A stretch of DNA of 64,000 nucleotides from Thunnus maccoyii. Lineage: Eukaryota; Chordata; Actinopteri; Scombriformes; Scombridae. The stretch covers positions 7,563,425 to 7,627,424 of the forward strand of contig NC_056546.1 of assembly GCF_910596095.1 (NCBI RefSeq), written 5' to 3'. The notes beneath the pieces were generated by a model. It saw only the letters and a list, made by a program, of their open reading frames with translations, was not told the DNA's origin and did no database searches. Of the stretch, positions 52,501 to 63,610 are shown piece after piece (position 1 is the first letter of the stretch; each line of letters starts with the position of its first letter). The position numbers and the translations under genes are program-made.

Positions 52501-55500
52501 ATTATATCTGTGTTATAACTAGTAAATTATTTATAGCTGCCATTAGCTGCTTCACTGCTCCTTCAGAAGTCACCCTACACCTCCTCTGTGGCTTGAAGCT
52601 CAGAAAGAGATGACTGTTCATTTTATTTGCAAAAAAAAATTTCTTGTGAGGCTGTATTTAACTACCACACCTTTGTCAAATAGTTTGTACAAAGATTTAT
52701 TTCATGAGACAACTTAGACGCCAGATAATGATATTCTTAGTGCCAGAAAGTCTAGACAGTCACATGAACATCATTTTAAAGTGTTCCAGTGACAGACAAC
52801 TATTATGACATGATCCGAGTTGTTCTGATGTGTTAAACCCACGTGTGATGCATCAAGCAGGAGAGCTTCACATGAATTATTCGCACCTACACATTCTGTT
52901 TCGAACACACGTCCCTGTGTGAGGTGTGTGTGTTTGCTGCTCTGCCATTTTGTCTCTGAGTTTATTACCAACTAGTGAGCAGTTATTAACAGTCAATTGT
53001 TACATTAAACGTGTTATCTCAGGTTTTGTGTGTTTACCCAGCTGACAAGGCTAACAGTCAGTAGCCCAAAGCACACAAACACACCTAGCTTGGTAGCAAT
53101 GTAGATTATTAACTCTAGTTCATGGTTTTTTTTTTGTTTTTTTTTAGGCCTTCTGACCGGTGTGGTGGTAGACTCTGGGGATGGTGTGACACACATCTGT
53201 CCTGTGTACGAGGGCTTCAGCCTGCCCCACCTGACGAGACGCCTGGACATTGCAGGCAGGGACATTACCCGCTACCTCATCAAGGTATCCAGTCAGTCAA
53301 AACAGTCTCTGGAAGATACCAGATAATGACACTCAATGGCACTACATCATCACACTGTAACTGCAGCACTGTAATTCTACATCCAAAATAGGGTGTTAAA
53401 TGCAAATGTTGGTGCATCTTTTGTTTTATAGTTTGCTGTGATTTAAGTCTCTTTATATGGGTTATAGTCATCTAGAGGCTTATTGCTTCTTAGGAAGGAG
53501 GAAATTGGAATTAACGGTCTTAATTTTGAGAAGACCTTAGCAATAGCAGTGCCACTTGTGTGAGGTGTTTTTTACAGTAAAAATATTAGAGATTTCAATA
53601 AGAAACTCAGTAGAATAATGCTTTCTGGCCCTCATCACATTCTTTCTGCTTTCTCTCTTCATCCCCACTTTACCCTGCCCCTTGTCTCCCTGTCTGGGTG
53701 CAGTTGTTGTTGTTGAGGGGTTATGCCTTCAACCACTCTGCAGACTTCGAGACTGTGCGCATGATGAAGGAGAAGCTGTGCTACGTGGGCTATAACATCG
53801 AGCAGGAGCAGAAGCTGGCGCTGGAGACCACTGTGCTCGTGGAATCATACACGGTAGATAATCACATGTTTTAGTTTTCAAAATAATAAAGCGAATCTAC
53901 TCACATTTATATTTTTTATTATTTGATAAAATACTGATAAAAAAGTAAGCTCCATGTAAGGGGTCAGTGCAGCAGTCACTCTTTTAATACCTGTAGGGAA
54001 AGTTCAGGATGTGTGTTTGTGTGTTTTAAGTAGTTTTAACGGAGCAGTTCAACTTCTGCTGAGCTAAGACTTATGATTCAATGTGGTGTTTGTGATTGTA
54101 GTTTCACTTCAGCAGGTGTGTAGACACAGTAGCCAGCGTGAGACTTGCCTTAAAAATGAGTTGCTGCCCTCACATGGACATTGTGCACACTGTTCACATC
54201 AAATGGGGGAATATAAGGACTTTGATATTAAATAAAACAAAACAATACTCGTCGATGAATAAAGATCCAGAAAGAGGAGCTGTAATCAATCATTCCTGCA
54301 GTTTGAACTGAAAGAAACTCCCAAATTGGTCCCCATAAGGCTCAGCAGTCCTAGTCCCCCTCATCTCACCCACTCCTGCCATGTGTGTTGCTCTCTATAG
54401 GCAACTATCTAATAAATGCCATAAAAATCATAATAAACATCTCCTATTAAAGAAAATATCTAAATCAGAGACAGAAGCACAAGAAAACCAACTAGGATAC
54501 AGTGAGACTGAATATGAGGGCAAAGAGGACAAAGAATGTTTTCATTTTCGAGATATAAATGCGAAATAATTGCTAAAACACTTTCTTTGGAAATTGGTTC
54601 ATTCATATTTTACTGGACGTATTACGCAGCTGTTGTCAATTTTCACTTAGAATAGCGACACATTTCCAGCCATCTGGGGATTCTCAATTTTGTTTTGTTT
54701 ACTTTTTGATGTAAAATGAGGTTGTTTTTTTTTATGCACACCACATGTGCACAAGTTTCATATTTTGGCTTAAAATAGCATCACTATAGAACGAATCTCT
54801 CCCAAAAGTAATCAAAACTAATGGTGTAACTAAATCTGTTTCTTCACTGAGCTAAGTAGACTACCACATGCCCGTTGTTGGATCTGTTGGCTGCTTTTTA
54901 GACGGGGCAGTGCTGCTGACTAACTTGTTTTCTCTGGGACTCAAACATATGGGGGTGCAGCGCTCCTCCACTAGACTTGCTTTTCTTTCCAAGGCCCTTT
55001 TCCCTGCAGAGGGAACCACAGAATCTAAACGCAGGTCGTGAAGTCTGTGTTTCTGCACGCCTTACCGAGCACATGTTGTGTCTCAGAGCTCACTGTGACC
55101 ATGTGTGTTTGGGTTAACGTAGGCGAGTGCGTTTGTGTGTGTGTGTGTGTGTAGGTGTGTGAACATGTATGTGTAAGTATCATTTTGTGTGCTCGAGTGT
55201 GCCGAAACAAGGAGGGCAATGTAACTGTGGCCGGAGAGCCCTGAACCGTGAGTTACATCATTTCCTGTGCAGCCACTTTGCGGCGGTGGCTGGGCTCCAC
55301 TTCCTCCCACTGCCCTCAACTGAATGAAGCCTTTTTATAGTCACACACACACGTTCACTCTACTCAGTTTGTAGCCTATAATATCTGTGCTTTAACTTAC
55401 TGTGAAATATCATTAGAGTCTTGAAGGATTTTGTTTTCTAAGTGCAGGAAAGTTTTGCCTTTTCTTGAGAACAACTTTTAAAAACAACCATCGAACAGAA

Positions 55501-58500
55501 TGATTCATCAAGATTTACACCCTTTATCTCTTTATGTTGAGTCACACATTAAATCATACTGCTTCAGTGGTGTCATGCTTTCTTTCTTTCTTTCTTTTTT
55601 TTCTCCTCTTTTCATCTCATCCCTCCCACACGTCTCCAGCTGCCAGATGGCCGTGTGATCAAGGTGGGTGGAGAGCGGTTTGAGGCCCCTGAGGCTCTGT
55701 TCCAGCCCCACCTCATCAACGTGGAGGGCGTCGGAGTGGCCGAGCTGCTCTTCAACACCATCCAGGCGGCCGACATAGACACCAGGTGAGGCCGAGGAAA
55801 GCGGGCAGATACGCTCCTGTCGCTGTTGATAAAGAAGGGTAGATGCAGCGATATAAACTCTGCTGGGGGTGTTTCCACTCCAACGCACAATGATACACAA
55901 CATTAACAAATCACAGCACACACACACACATGCAAACAAACATTTCAGCAGTATAGAGCTCCCACTGAAGCAGTTCAGGGTTTTAAACCAAATATTTCTT
56001 GCACTCCATAGTTCTGAATGGAAAAGAATGAAAATTTATCTTTGAGTATTTATAAGAGAAGGAAAAATCCAAGATAACAAACGCTTGGAAAACCCAATAT
56101 GTTGCTAATTCTTTGCTTCTGCAAAAAGTTGTATAATCTATTTAGTTGTATTCAGCTTAAGTCATCAATTTAAATTTGTAATGTCCTGAAAGTAAATTTT
56201 CAACATTTGTGGACTTAAAATGAGAAAGTATATGCTAGTTCTTCCAGTTGTGAAGGAAAACTAGCAACATGACTCGACTTTAAGATTGTCTCCTCCTCTC
56301 TGCATGTGCCTGTTGTTTGTTCTCTTCCCGCTCTCATTCTCTGTCTGTCTCCCCGTCATCAGGCCTGAGTTCTACAAACACATCGTGTTATCAGGAGGAT
56401 CCACCATGTACCCGGGCCTGCCGTCTCGGCTGGAGAGGGAACTCAAGCAGCTGTACCTGGAGCGTGTGCTCAAGGGAGATGTGGACAAGCTTTCGGTGAG
56501 AAACTGAACCTTAACGCCTCATCTGTAATTATAATGTGAAGAGTGTCACTGAAGGACTTTGAGCTAAAACTGCTCAGATGTGGTTTACAGTATGAATTTG
56601 ACAATGTAAAAAAAAAGAAAAAAGAAAGTATGCCACTGAACTTACTGGTAGCTTCAAATGAGCTAAAGTCTGGACTCATTGCACCGGGCCTCTCAGTTTC
56701 TGTGAATTAGTATTTCCAGCTGATTCAGGGTGTGTTTAAGTTAGTCTGGGTGGTGTTTCCCACATATGAGAGGGCTGACAGTGCCAGAAAAGGTACAACA
56801 ACCACAGGGAATGTATTTAAGTCAAGTGTGGTGAGTAAACTTTGACTGACAACTAGCAGTTTACTTCTCAGTATCTCCTCTGTCTTGATGAGGTCTAGTT
56901 CCACACACCAGGTGTTCCTAGCTGAATAAATTAAACCCCTTGAATTATCTAAAGCTACTAATTAAACCATGTCTGCCTCAAACACATTTGAAATTTTCAG
57001 GTGCAAAGTTAATGATTATATGACGCCTCAGACCGGTGCAGTGTACAGAAGCTACCACCAGGTGGTGCCAGAGGCTAACAGACATTGATTAAGCACTTAA
57101 ATAACAAAATGCGTGGGGTTCACCTCCCAATGATAAATATTTGTTTAGGAAAGATATCATTACATTACAGCTCCACCTCAGTATCCTGAAGACACAGATG
57201 ATTTTACACAGAACTATTTTGTAAACAAAGGTCTACAGATGACTCATAAGTTTAATAGCAAGTCATTATGTGCTTTACTCTTCTGCCCGCAACTGCGGCC
57301 ACTTTTCTCAAAGTGTTTATCTTGTTTTGGAATGGAGCTCTTTATATGTAGTGTTGGTTTTTTTCCCCTCCACATATATCTTCAAGTAACACAAATGTGT
57401 GCAGTCTGTTACAAGACAGAGGATTTTCCTTCAGATGGGTCCCTTAAGACCTCAAATAACTGCTATGCCAAATAGTCAGCCCCTGTAGGCTTGAAAAGTG
57501 TCTGTTGAAAAGTTTGTACTTCAGATCTGTCACGGAGAGCGAGGCTGCGGTCGGCTTGAATTCATTCAGTTGGTTGCAATGGATTCCGATGTTGACAACA
57601 TTTCACAGTAGGAAGAAGAATTATCAAAACATCCATAAAAACCTTTCAAACCACTCCTCTTCTCTGCTACTCCACATGGTCCATCTGATCTGCCCAAACA
57701 CTTCACGTTCGTGCTGCAGTACGGCTAAATTCACTGCCTCCATTTGTATCTTGCACCTTTTTTAGCTGTTTGTTTGTTGCTCTCAGCTACGTTTAGACAG
57801 CTAGCCACGTGAGCGACAAACAGGAGCAGCGTCTTTTAGCCCTATTTGGTGAAAATATGACTGTTTGGAACATACGGAGACTACAGACAGGGCAGAGAAG
57901 TGGATTATCCTGCGGGAGTGGTTTGAGAAGTTTGTATTGATGTTGTGATACTTTTTTCCATAGTGGAAACTTGTCAGCATTAGAATCCAGTGTAAGTGAC
58001 TTGAAGCTGCCATGACGCTACCTTTCATGCTGATTTTGAGTGGAGTATCACTTTAAAGCTGCACTAATCAGTGTTTTTATATTAAGTAATTTGTAATGTG
58101 CTCTGTGACACTTTACAGTCTTTTAGATCATTGTTTTGGTTCACTCTCACTGCGCCTATCATTTTCAGTCGCAGGGGCTAAATGTTCCAAAAAGTTCTAA
58201 AAACCCACTGTCTTCTGTTTGGTGCTGAGCAAGTAGTGTACAAACAAAGTTAGCAACTAGCCTGTGAACACAGTGGAGCATTTATCAGCTAATGAGACAG
58301 ATATAAGTTAGTGGAGACCAAAACAAAGCCAAAAGGAGAGTGAATATTGGACTTAATTCTGTCAGATGGCCAAAAAATGACCTTAAATGAATGCTAATGC
58401 TAAAACAATTAATTAATACTGGTGAAAGTGACTTTCACACTGCATCTCCTTCATATCCAGTGTAAAAATACTTCATATTAATATCCACTATCAATATGAC

Positions 58501-59098
58501 ACTGTGAAAATAATGTACATGCAAATTACCAAAAAAGAAAAAAAAAAAAGATATTACATCTAGTTTGGCATGTCAGTTATGATGCAGTCCTTCAGGTTTG
58601 GACACATGTTAGATCCTCCAGCTGTTTTATTCTCATGTTTCTAACGGTGCCTCAGGCCCGGAAGTTGTGACTGTTGTTCTCAAGTTTGCCAAGGCAGCAA
58701 TTACATGTTTTGATTTGAATACACAAACATTAGGTTTATACCTCCGGATCAAGTTTTGATGCAAATCTCCAGGTATACCCAACCGAAAGCTCACACAGAC
58801 TAGAAACACATTAAGACCTGAAAAGACTAACACTGGGACACTCTGAGCTCCAGTGTGAACACAGCCATAGATGTGTCTTTGCTACACAGGGACCTCTTAC
58901 ATGTCTCCCTGTCCCCTCGTTTTGTAGAAATTTAAGATCCGGATCGAGGATCCTCCCAGGCGAAAGCACATGGTGTTCCTGGGCGGAGCCGTGCTGGCCG
59001 ACATCATGAAGGACAAGGACAACTTCTGGCTGACCCGGGAGGAGTACCAGGAGAAAGGAGTCCGCGTGCTGGAAAAACTAGGAGTCACCGTCAGATAA
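46542..59098 (+). CDS. actr2: Actin-related protein 2 (actr2, Arp2), 399 aa
   Basis: Exons: 46542-46589, 49318-49428, 49887-49901 (microexon), 51239-51454, 52279-52351, 53148-53284, 53704-53853, 55640-55785, 56363-56495 and 58928-59098. All are GT/AG with agreeing phases. Arp2 is the ATP-binding actin-like subunit of the Arp2/3 complex; with Arp3 it starts the daughter filament in branched actin nucleation. Nucleotide-binding elements are DNGTG (12-16), DSGDGVTH (163-170) and GGSTMYPG (310-317). [18 protein letters not shown] and [10 protein letters not shown] are family hallmarks. Nearly every residue matches human ACTR2 as I know it. With the microexon the product is 399 aa and without it 394, the same two lengths as the human isoforms. 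The start codon is supported by [16 protein letters not shown]. Confidence 0.98.
46590..49317 (+). other. actr2 intron 1
   Basis: A large first intron. The 5' part has 'gctagc' words and CpG typical of a promoter-proximal intron. A truncated TTAA-type foldback lies at 47341-47732. Nothing else was recognised. Confidence 0.65.
47341..47732. mobile_element. TTAA foldback MITE, copy 3, right end lost
   Basis: Begins 'aaaggacaggttcacaattt' and follows the other copies through 'cctcctgttcatactgatca' to 'aatgtggcagatatccac', then stops. The right inverted arm is absent. It lies in actr2 intron 1. Confidence 0.7.
49887..49901 (+). CDS. actr2: actr2 microexon encoding NAQKM
   Basis: The 15-nt AATGCCCAGAAGATG is flanked by an acceptor ('gaagtag') behind a CT-rich tract and a strong donor GTAAGT. 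It is phase 0 and inserts five residues between EIK and DLMVGDE. Human ACTR2 has an alternative five-residue insert (NNKKM, by recall) at the same point. The insertion falls in the region matching the DNase-I-binding loop of actin. Inclusion is probably alternative; tissue use is unknown here. Confidence 0.85.
49902..51238 (+). other. actr2 intron after the microexon
   Basis: Holds an exon-like segment (50190-50291) and a T-tract near 50649-50661. Nothing else was recognised. Confidence 0.6.
50190..50291 (+). other. Candidate alternative or poison exon in actr2
   Basis: A CT-rich tract and 'ctcctcag' acceptor precede a frame that is in phase with actr2 exon 2 or the microexon. It reads 33 residues (including [16 protein letters not shown]) and then TGA at 50289-50291. 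A weak donor (CTG/GTGCAT) follows at 50298. Splicing to it would truncate Arp2 after about 53-58 conserved residues. I do not recognise the peptide. It could be an unproductive regulatory exon, a retroposed fragment, or chance. Confidence 0.25.
51543..51708 (-). mobile_element. tRNA-derived SINE in an actr2 intron
   Basis: Read on the minus strand it starts GCGCCCCAGTAG and has an A-box-like TAGCCTGCTGGTTAAGA (51683-51699) and a perfect B-box GGTTCAAATCC (51647-51657). A tRNA-unrelated body with 'tttcctgtcatctctccact' follows, ending in a (TA)n tail. This layout is that of a tRNA-headed SINE. The body resembles a widespread fish SINE. Confidence 0.75.
51709..52278 (+). other. actr2 intron, right part
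   Basis: After the SINE nothing further is recognised up to the acceptor 'tcctgcag' at 52278. Confidence 0.6.
52352..53147 (+). other. actr2 intron before exon 6
   Basis: Donor GTAAGA to acceptor 'ttttttttag' with a long T-tract. No element was recognised. Confidence 0.65.
53285..53703 (+). other. actr2 intron before exon 7
   Basis: Donor GTATCC to acceptor 'tctgggtgcag'. No element was recognised. Confidence 0.65.
53854..55639 (+). other. actr2 intron before exon 8
   Basis: Contains GT-repeat sequence at 55134-55153 and a (TTTC)n tract at about 55577-55597 close to the acceptor. No gene or transposon was recognised. Confidence 0.6.
55786..56362 (+). other. actr2 intron before exon 9
   Basis: A short CA run lies at about 55917-55930. 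Nothing else was recognised. Confidence 0.65.
57530..58050. repeat. Foldback MITE in the last actr2 intron
   Basis: The left arm ('tggattccgatgttgacaac', 'aaaccactcctcttctctgc') pairs with the reverse complement of the right arm ('gttgtgatacttttttccat', 'ttagaatccagtgtaagtga'). Arms are about 200 bp, imperfect, around a short centre at about 57790. The sequence is distinct from the TTAA family. No coding capacity. Confidence 0.65.
58051..58545. repeat. Dispersed fish MITE
   Basis: Begins 'tttaaagctgcactaatcag' directly after the foldback and has words of a common fish MITE ('ttggtgctgagcaagtagtg', 'gtggagcatttatcagcta'). It ends near an A-tract at 58540. The ends and superfamily are not resolved. 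Confidence 0.45.
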
Positions 59099-59129
59099 AG
59101 CACTGAACGGACAGCCCCAACACAACATT

Positions 59130-59141
59130 CACACACACACG

Positions 59142-59166
<25 letters not shown>
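59130..59166 (+). repeat. CA dinucleotide repeat
   Basis: CA microsatellite with one G interruption, about 30 bp into the actr2 3' UTR. Confidence 0.9.
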
Positions 59167-59177
<11 letters not shown>

Positions 59178-59355
59178 GTACATGCACACATTTCCCCCCT
59201 CGCCCCCCATCGCAGAGTATATATCTATTTATCCCTCTTTTTCTCTCTTTCGGCTCTTGATGCTCCCTCGAACATCAGAGGGAAACGAGCCGTCACCTCC
59301 CCTGCTCTCCTCCTCTCTGCCACTCCTCTCTCCTGGTTTGGGATTGGCTCACACT

Positions 59356-59356
<1 letters not shown>

Positions 59357-59395
<39 letters not shown>
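59357..59395 (+). repeat. 39-nt poly(C) tract
   Basis: Thirty-nine consecutive C residues in the actr2 3' UTR, unlike anything else in the window. It could bind poly(C)-binding proteins in RNA and form i-motif or G-quadruplex structures in DNA. Homopolymers of this length are also prone to assembly error. Confidence 0.85.
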
Positions 59396-59396
<1 letters not shown>

Positions 59397-60661
59397 AGAA
59401 CCAATTCCATCTTTGCAGATTTCCACTCAAACCCCTCCCTTTCTTTAACTAGGAATAGAAGGGTTGACGTTGCCCTGCTGATGTATTTTTTGAAGTCTGA
59501 TTCTCAGTCTGGTGGAGAAGGTTAAAACCAGGGTGGGAAATGTTAACGCTGCACGTTTACCTGCCATCCGATCAAGCAAACAAGTATTGTTCTTCTGTAG
59601 AAATAAACGTTTGCTGCGAGTTAAATTCGGCAGGTAAACCGTGGGGACCCACCAGCAGCCGCTGCAGCGAGTGTTTCAGAAAGTTTAGCGTCCTCCCCTG
59701 ATTTAAACCTCCGGAGGCGATTTAAAACGATGCAAAGTTTATAAGCAACTCGTAGGTAATATCACAATCAGGGTCCACCACAAACAGCCACGAGCCGCTT
59801 TCAGCATCTGTTCCAGGTGAGCGAGAACTGATCACATTTTTATGTCAGTTTTTATAAATGATATCATGACTTTTCTTTTCTGGGAGAGGGATTACTTTTT
59901 TTTTTTTTTTTTTAATTGCTTTTCCTTTTTTGTTGGATGTATGAGTTCAATTTATATCTTTAAATTTGATTTTTTTTTTTTTTTCCTTTTGTTGCTGTGC
60001 ACTACTACCATTGTAAATGGAGTGTATTGTGGTAACAGAAGTTCCTCCATGTTTTTATGAAGAATTGATGGTTGATTTATAAAGGGATAAGTACATAAAG
60101 TAAAAGCCCCCGAGCTTGACATCGGTTGTGTGACGGTACTTCGGGGTTTGGGGGTGGGGGAGTGATACTTTTTTGTTCCTCATCAAACTCGCCTCTTCCT
60201 CCTCTGTGGGTGTCAATCTTAAGCTGAATGAACGGGTGCGAGCAGTTGTAGCGGTATTAAGAGACTGCGGCGACGCTATAGCACCACACCTGTCGTATTC
60301 CTTCAGATCCACCAAATCACAGAGAGGCAGTCGCAGGCTGACGATGAGATCGATTTGAATCTGGGCTCAGAGCAGGTAAAAAAACGGTATTTTATTGATG
60401 TTAATATGCTGTTGAGGGCATATTTAAATTCTCCAGTCTTTCACTCCCGACGGTCGACATAACGAATACTGGAGGCACTTCTATTTTGAGTATGACAAAT
60501 GTGTATATTTTTTTTTCTCCTCTTTCCATGAACTGTCTATCCAGTGCCAAGTGCAGTTAATGTTAACTGGATCTCATGTTTTAATGTCTTTTCTTTTTTG
60601 TCACGGTTTTTGTTTTTATTTTCCTGTGTTGTTCATAGCATAACTGCCTAACGCTGATTTA

Positions 60662-60667
60662 AATAAA
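60662..60667 (+). terminator. actr2 polyadenylation signal
   Basis: AATAAA followed 20-35 bp later by GT-rich 'gtttgtgtc', the typical cleavage and downstream-element arrangement. It gives a 3' UTR of about 1.6 kb. Confidence 0.65.
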
Positions 60668-60839
60668 GAAAAGTGATTTATAAGGATGTTTGTGTCACAG
60701 GTTCTTTTTTTTTGGTTTGGTTTAATGAGTTATCAGGACAATGAATTAAATCTGGAGCCACTGCAAATCTCAAATGCATTAATATCAAAAGACTTGTTTG
60801 GGTTTTACTTCTGAATAGTCATCCTGATAATTCAGTAAA

Positions 60840-61045
60840 TCTGCTTAAGAAATACTCATCACTATTCCTCAGAGCCCAAAGTGACATCTTCAAATTTTAC
60901 ATTTTGTCCGACCAACACTTCAAATGTCAAAGATATTCAGTTTACATCGGTATAAAACAGAGAAAAGCTGCATATCCTCACATTTAAGAAACTGGAACCA
61001 GTGAATTTAAAGGTTTAATTATCAAAATAGTAGCCTATTAATCAT
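60840..61045. mobile_element. hAT-like MITE, truncated
   Basis: Carries 'cagagcccaaagtgacatct', 'ccgaccaacac', 'aaagatattcagt' and 'cacatttaagaaactggaac' in the same order as 35309-35663, so it is a diverged, end-trimmed copy of that family. Confidence 0.6.
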
Positions 61046-62156
61046 CTCACCTCTAGTTCACCTGTAAAAATGTGGGTCATGAATCATCTCCAGGTATTGA
61101 AAAGACAGATTCTAGTGCACACGCTGTATGTTGTAGATCCACTTTCGTTTTCAGTAGTGAACTTCTAATAATAAGTTATGTAGTGTGCAGCATGACTCAT
61201 TCTGCCACCAGCAATCTGACACCAGTCAAAAACTTCAAATCCATTCAGAAATTGTTCAAAAATACATCCAATCGAAGCCTGTAATTACATGTTCTACCAG
61301 CCGGTCGACTTGAAGTGGTGTGTCACTTTTGGGACAAATGAATAAAAAAAAGGGAACAGATCAACAATAAATATCAGCAAAACCATTAATGAGCTGCTAT
61401 ACAGAATTGATTTCCAAATCAGCCTGCAACACATCTTATTTCTTTACTGTTCAGTCTCTTCTGTGCACCACATGCTGGTTTCATGGTGGAGCAGATCTTT
61501 AAAAAAAATCAAAAAACGTCTCCTGCTAACCTTGTAGCAGAGCTGTAACGCTGTATAATACTGTAATATGTGTGCAAGGTCATATTTCCTGACATTTCTG
61601 CTATGTGGAGAAACTTCTTTGTTACTGTCGTCAAGTAGCAAAGTCAGTTTTCTGGTTTTGTTGTTCCTGTTTACATTTCTTTTAAAGCAACAGGTGTCAA
61701 ACTGGAGATATCAGCCATTAAAAACGATGACGATACTCTGCTTTAGCTTGATATTTCAGTTTCTGCAGCTTCAAAGTTCAAGAAGGCGACCTTGTTTTTA
61801 ATCCACACCTCCTAAAGTTAAGAGTTTTTGTCTAGAACTGAAGGTGAGATCAGATGCGTCGATAGATAAACTGTACCACCAGAGGAGAGGATGGAGGTGT
61901 GACGGTGACTGAGGCTCACAGAGGAGGAGGAGAGCTATGCACAGAGACCAGAAGGAGGAAGAGGAAATGGAACAGTGGCAGAGGACTGGCGCCACCAGAG
62001 GAAGAGGCTCTCTTTCCGCGCCTGAAATAAAGATCTCACCCAGACTCTTCCGGCCTTGTTCCATTTTAATCCCTCGACTCTTGCCACTTCCCTCTAACCC
62101 TGAACTGTTACCTCTGAGGCCCTGGTTGAAGTTTCCTTCATCACCGGATTGTCAAC
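61046..62156. other. Intergenic, nothing recognised
   Basis: A purine-rich, GC-richer patch at about 61880-62030 stands out slightly but has no exon structure or recognised motif. Confidence 0.5.
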
Positions 62157-62536
62157 AGAGGTGGGAAGTAACTAAGGACATTTACTCAAGACCTGTACTT
62201 ATGTGCAGTTTTACAGGATTGGTACTGTGGCTGAGACTCAGCAGAACTTCTACTATACTTCATAGAGACATATTGTACTTTTTACTCTTCTACGTTTATT
62301 TTTCTGCCAGCTGTACAGTTAAATTCACATTTTATATTCAATGAGAAATGAGATAAGAGGATTTCGCTTCTATCGGGTAAAAATGTAAATTTTTCTCTCA
62401 ACCAAACGTCAACAAAACTTTTCATGAACTCAGGCTAACTTCAGCTTGATGGCACCGTGCATTTTAGACATTTTAAACACAGTACTTTAGTGAAGAATGA
62501 ACTTTTAACCTCAGTTTTTAAGCCAACACAAAGTCC

Positions 62537-63103
62537 TTAAAGGAAAGGTTCACAATTATTCAAGTTTGTCTTAAAACAATAGTCAGGAGTCCAAATGAAC
62601 ATTGACAAGTTTTTCTTGCCATAATCATTCTCCTTCTGTGCAAAATGTATTAAAAAGTTTATCTGAAACTAATACGAAGCTTCAGTCGTCCAAATGAGTC
62701 AAATCAAGTAGATATCTTTCAACATTACAGTCTTTTTAGAGCCAAAGTCTCTCTTTTTGTTACTATACTTCCACCGCAGCTCAACAGGGAAACACTGTCC
62801 GAGGAAACACAAAGAGGGAATTTGATGCTAAAAAGACTGTAAATGTGGCAGATATCCACTTGATATGACTAACTCAGACTGCTGAAGCCTCATATAAGCT
62901 TCAGATCAACTTTTAAATGCATTTTTGCACAAAATGACTGTGGACACACTGTCACTTTCATTGAAAACACATTTGAAGAGGATCTTTTAATAGCCAGTAT
63001 GAACAGGAGGAATGATTACAGCGAGGAAAACCTCTTTCACTGTTCATATGGACAACTGACATGTTTTAAGACAGACTGGAAACACTGGGAACCTTTCCTT
63101 TAA
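62537..63103. mobile_element. TTAA foldback MITE, copy 4
   Basis: Left end TTAA-aggaaaggttcac and right end aacctttcct-TTAA. The arms match those at 26670 ('gagccaaagtctctcttttt', 'caacagggaaacactgtccg' in the centre). Both TTAA borders are intact, making this and copy 1 the best-preserved members. Confidence 0.75.
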
Positions 63104-63279
63104 AGTGCTCAGGAAAAAAAAAAAATCTCCATGACAACATGGGCAAACTCCAAACTGATGAAGATCATGAAATATAATCAAAAGCTGCAGAACAGCTACG
63201 AAATGGATCCTGTGGTGAATTTTCCTAACCTGCAGAGGAGCATATGACATGAAAATGTAAGTTTTGTATCAGATGTCTC

Positions 63280-63303
63280 CTATTTATTTATTTATTTATT
63301 TCA
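63280..63303 (+). repeat. (TTTA)n tetranucleotide repeat
   Basis: About five to six TTTA units. Confidence 0.8.
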
Positions 63304-63610
63304 AATTTTCAGTTTGCATCTACAGTTTTGAACCTTTTAATTACTGTATATGTGTTTATGTTAGTTTATGTATTACCTTGTAATACATGTTAATGCATCA
63401 GTAATTAAATCTGATGGAGACCATAGTTCACTGTCAATACTTCTACATTTGATACAGTTTATTACTAACATGCGTTCGGTTTTACTTAATGGACATTTTG
63501 AAGAGTTCTTTTGACACAAAATGGCGACTTCTTATTTCAATTGAGTACTTTTATATTATGGTATCACTACTTTTACTAAAGGATTTAATAACTTTGTTTT
63601 CCAGGTGCTT

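Larger units (their letters stand above)
59099..60690 (+). other. actr2 3' UTR
   Basis: From the stop to about 20 bp after AATAAA at 60662-60667. It contains a CA repeat, a 39-nt C homopolymer, two T-tracts (about 59896-59913 and 59970-59984) and an earlier AATAAA near 59602-59607 that could give a short form. Confidence 0.65.
62157..63610. mobile_element. hAT-like element split by a foldback
   Basis: 62157-62340 ('gggaagtaactaaggacatt', 'tactcaagacctgtacttat') is the reverse complement of the right end of the hAT MITE at 27866-28633. Related terminal sequence reappears at 63540-63600 ('gagtacttttatattatggt', 'ctacttttactaaaggattt'). The foldback at 62537-63103 lies between, so it appears to have jumped into the hAT-like copy. 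The continuity between the two parts is inferred. Confidence 0.45.

Noticed and set aside
55532-55939. 135-codon minus frame
   Set aside because: Antisense of actr2 exon 8 and flanking intron.
59182-59448. Proline-rich open frame (and glycine-rich frame on the other strand)
   Set aside because: Produced by the 39-nt C homopolymer in the actr2 3' UTR.
61937-62344. 135-codon plus frame beginning with an acidic stretch
   Set aside because: It runs into a hAT-like repeat, has no promoter or splice support and no recognised domain.
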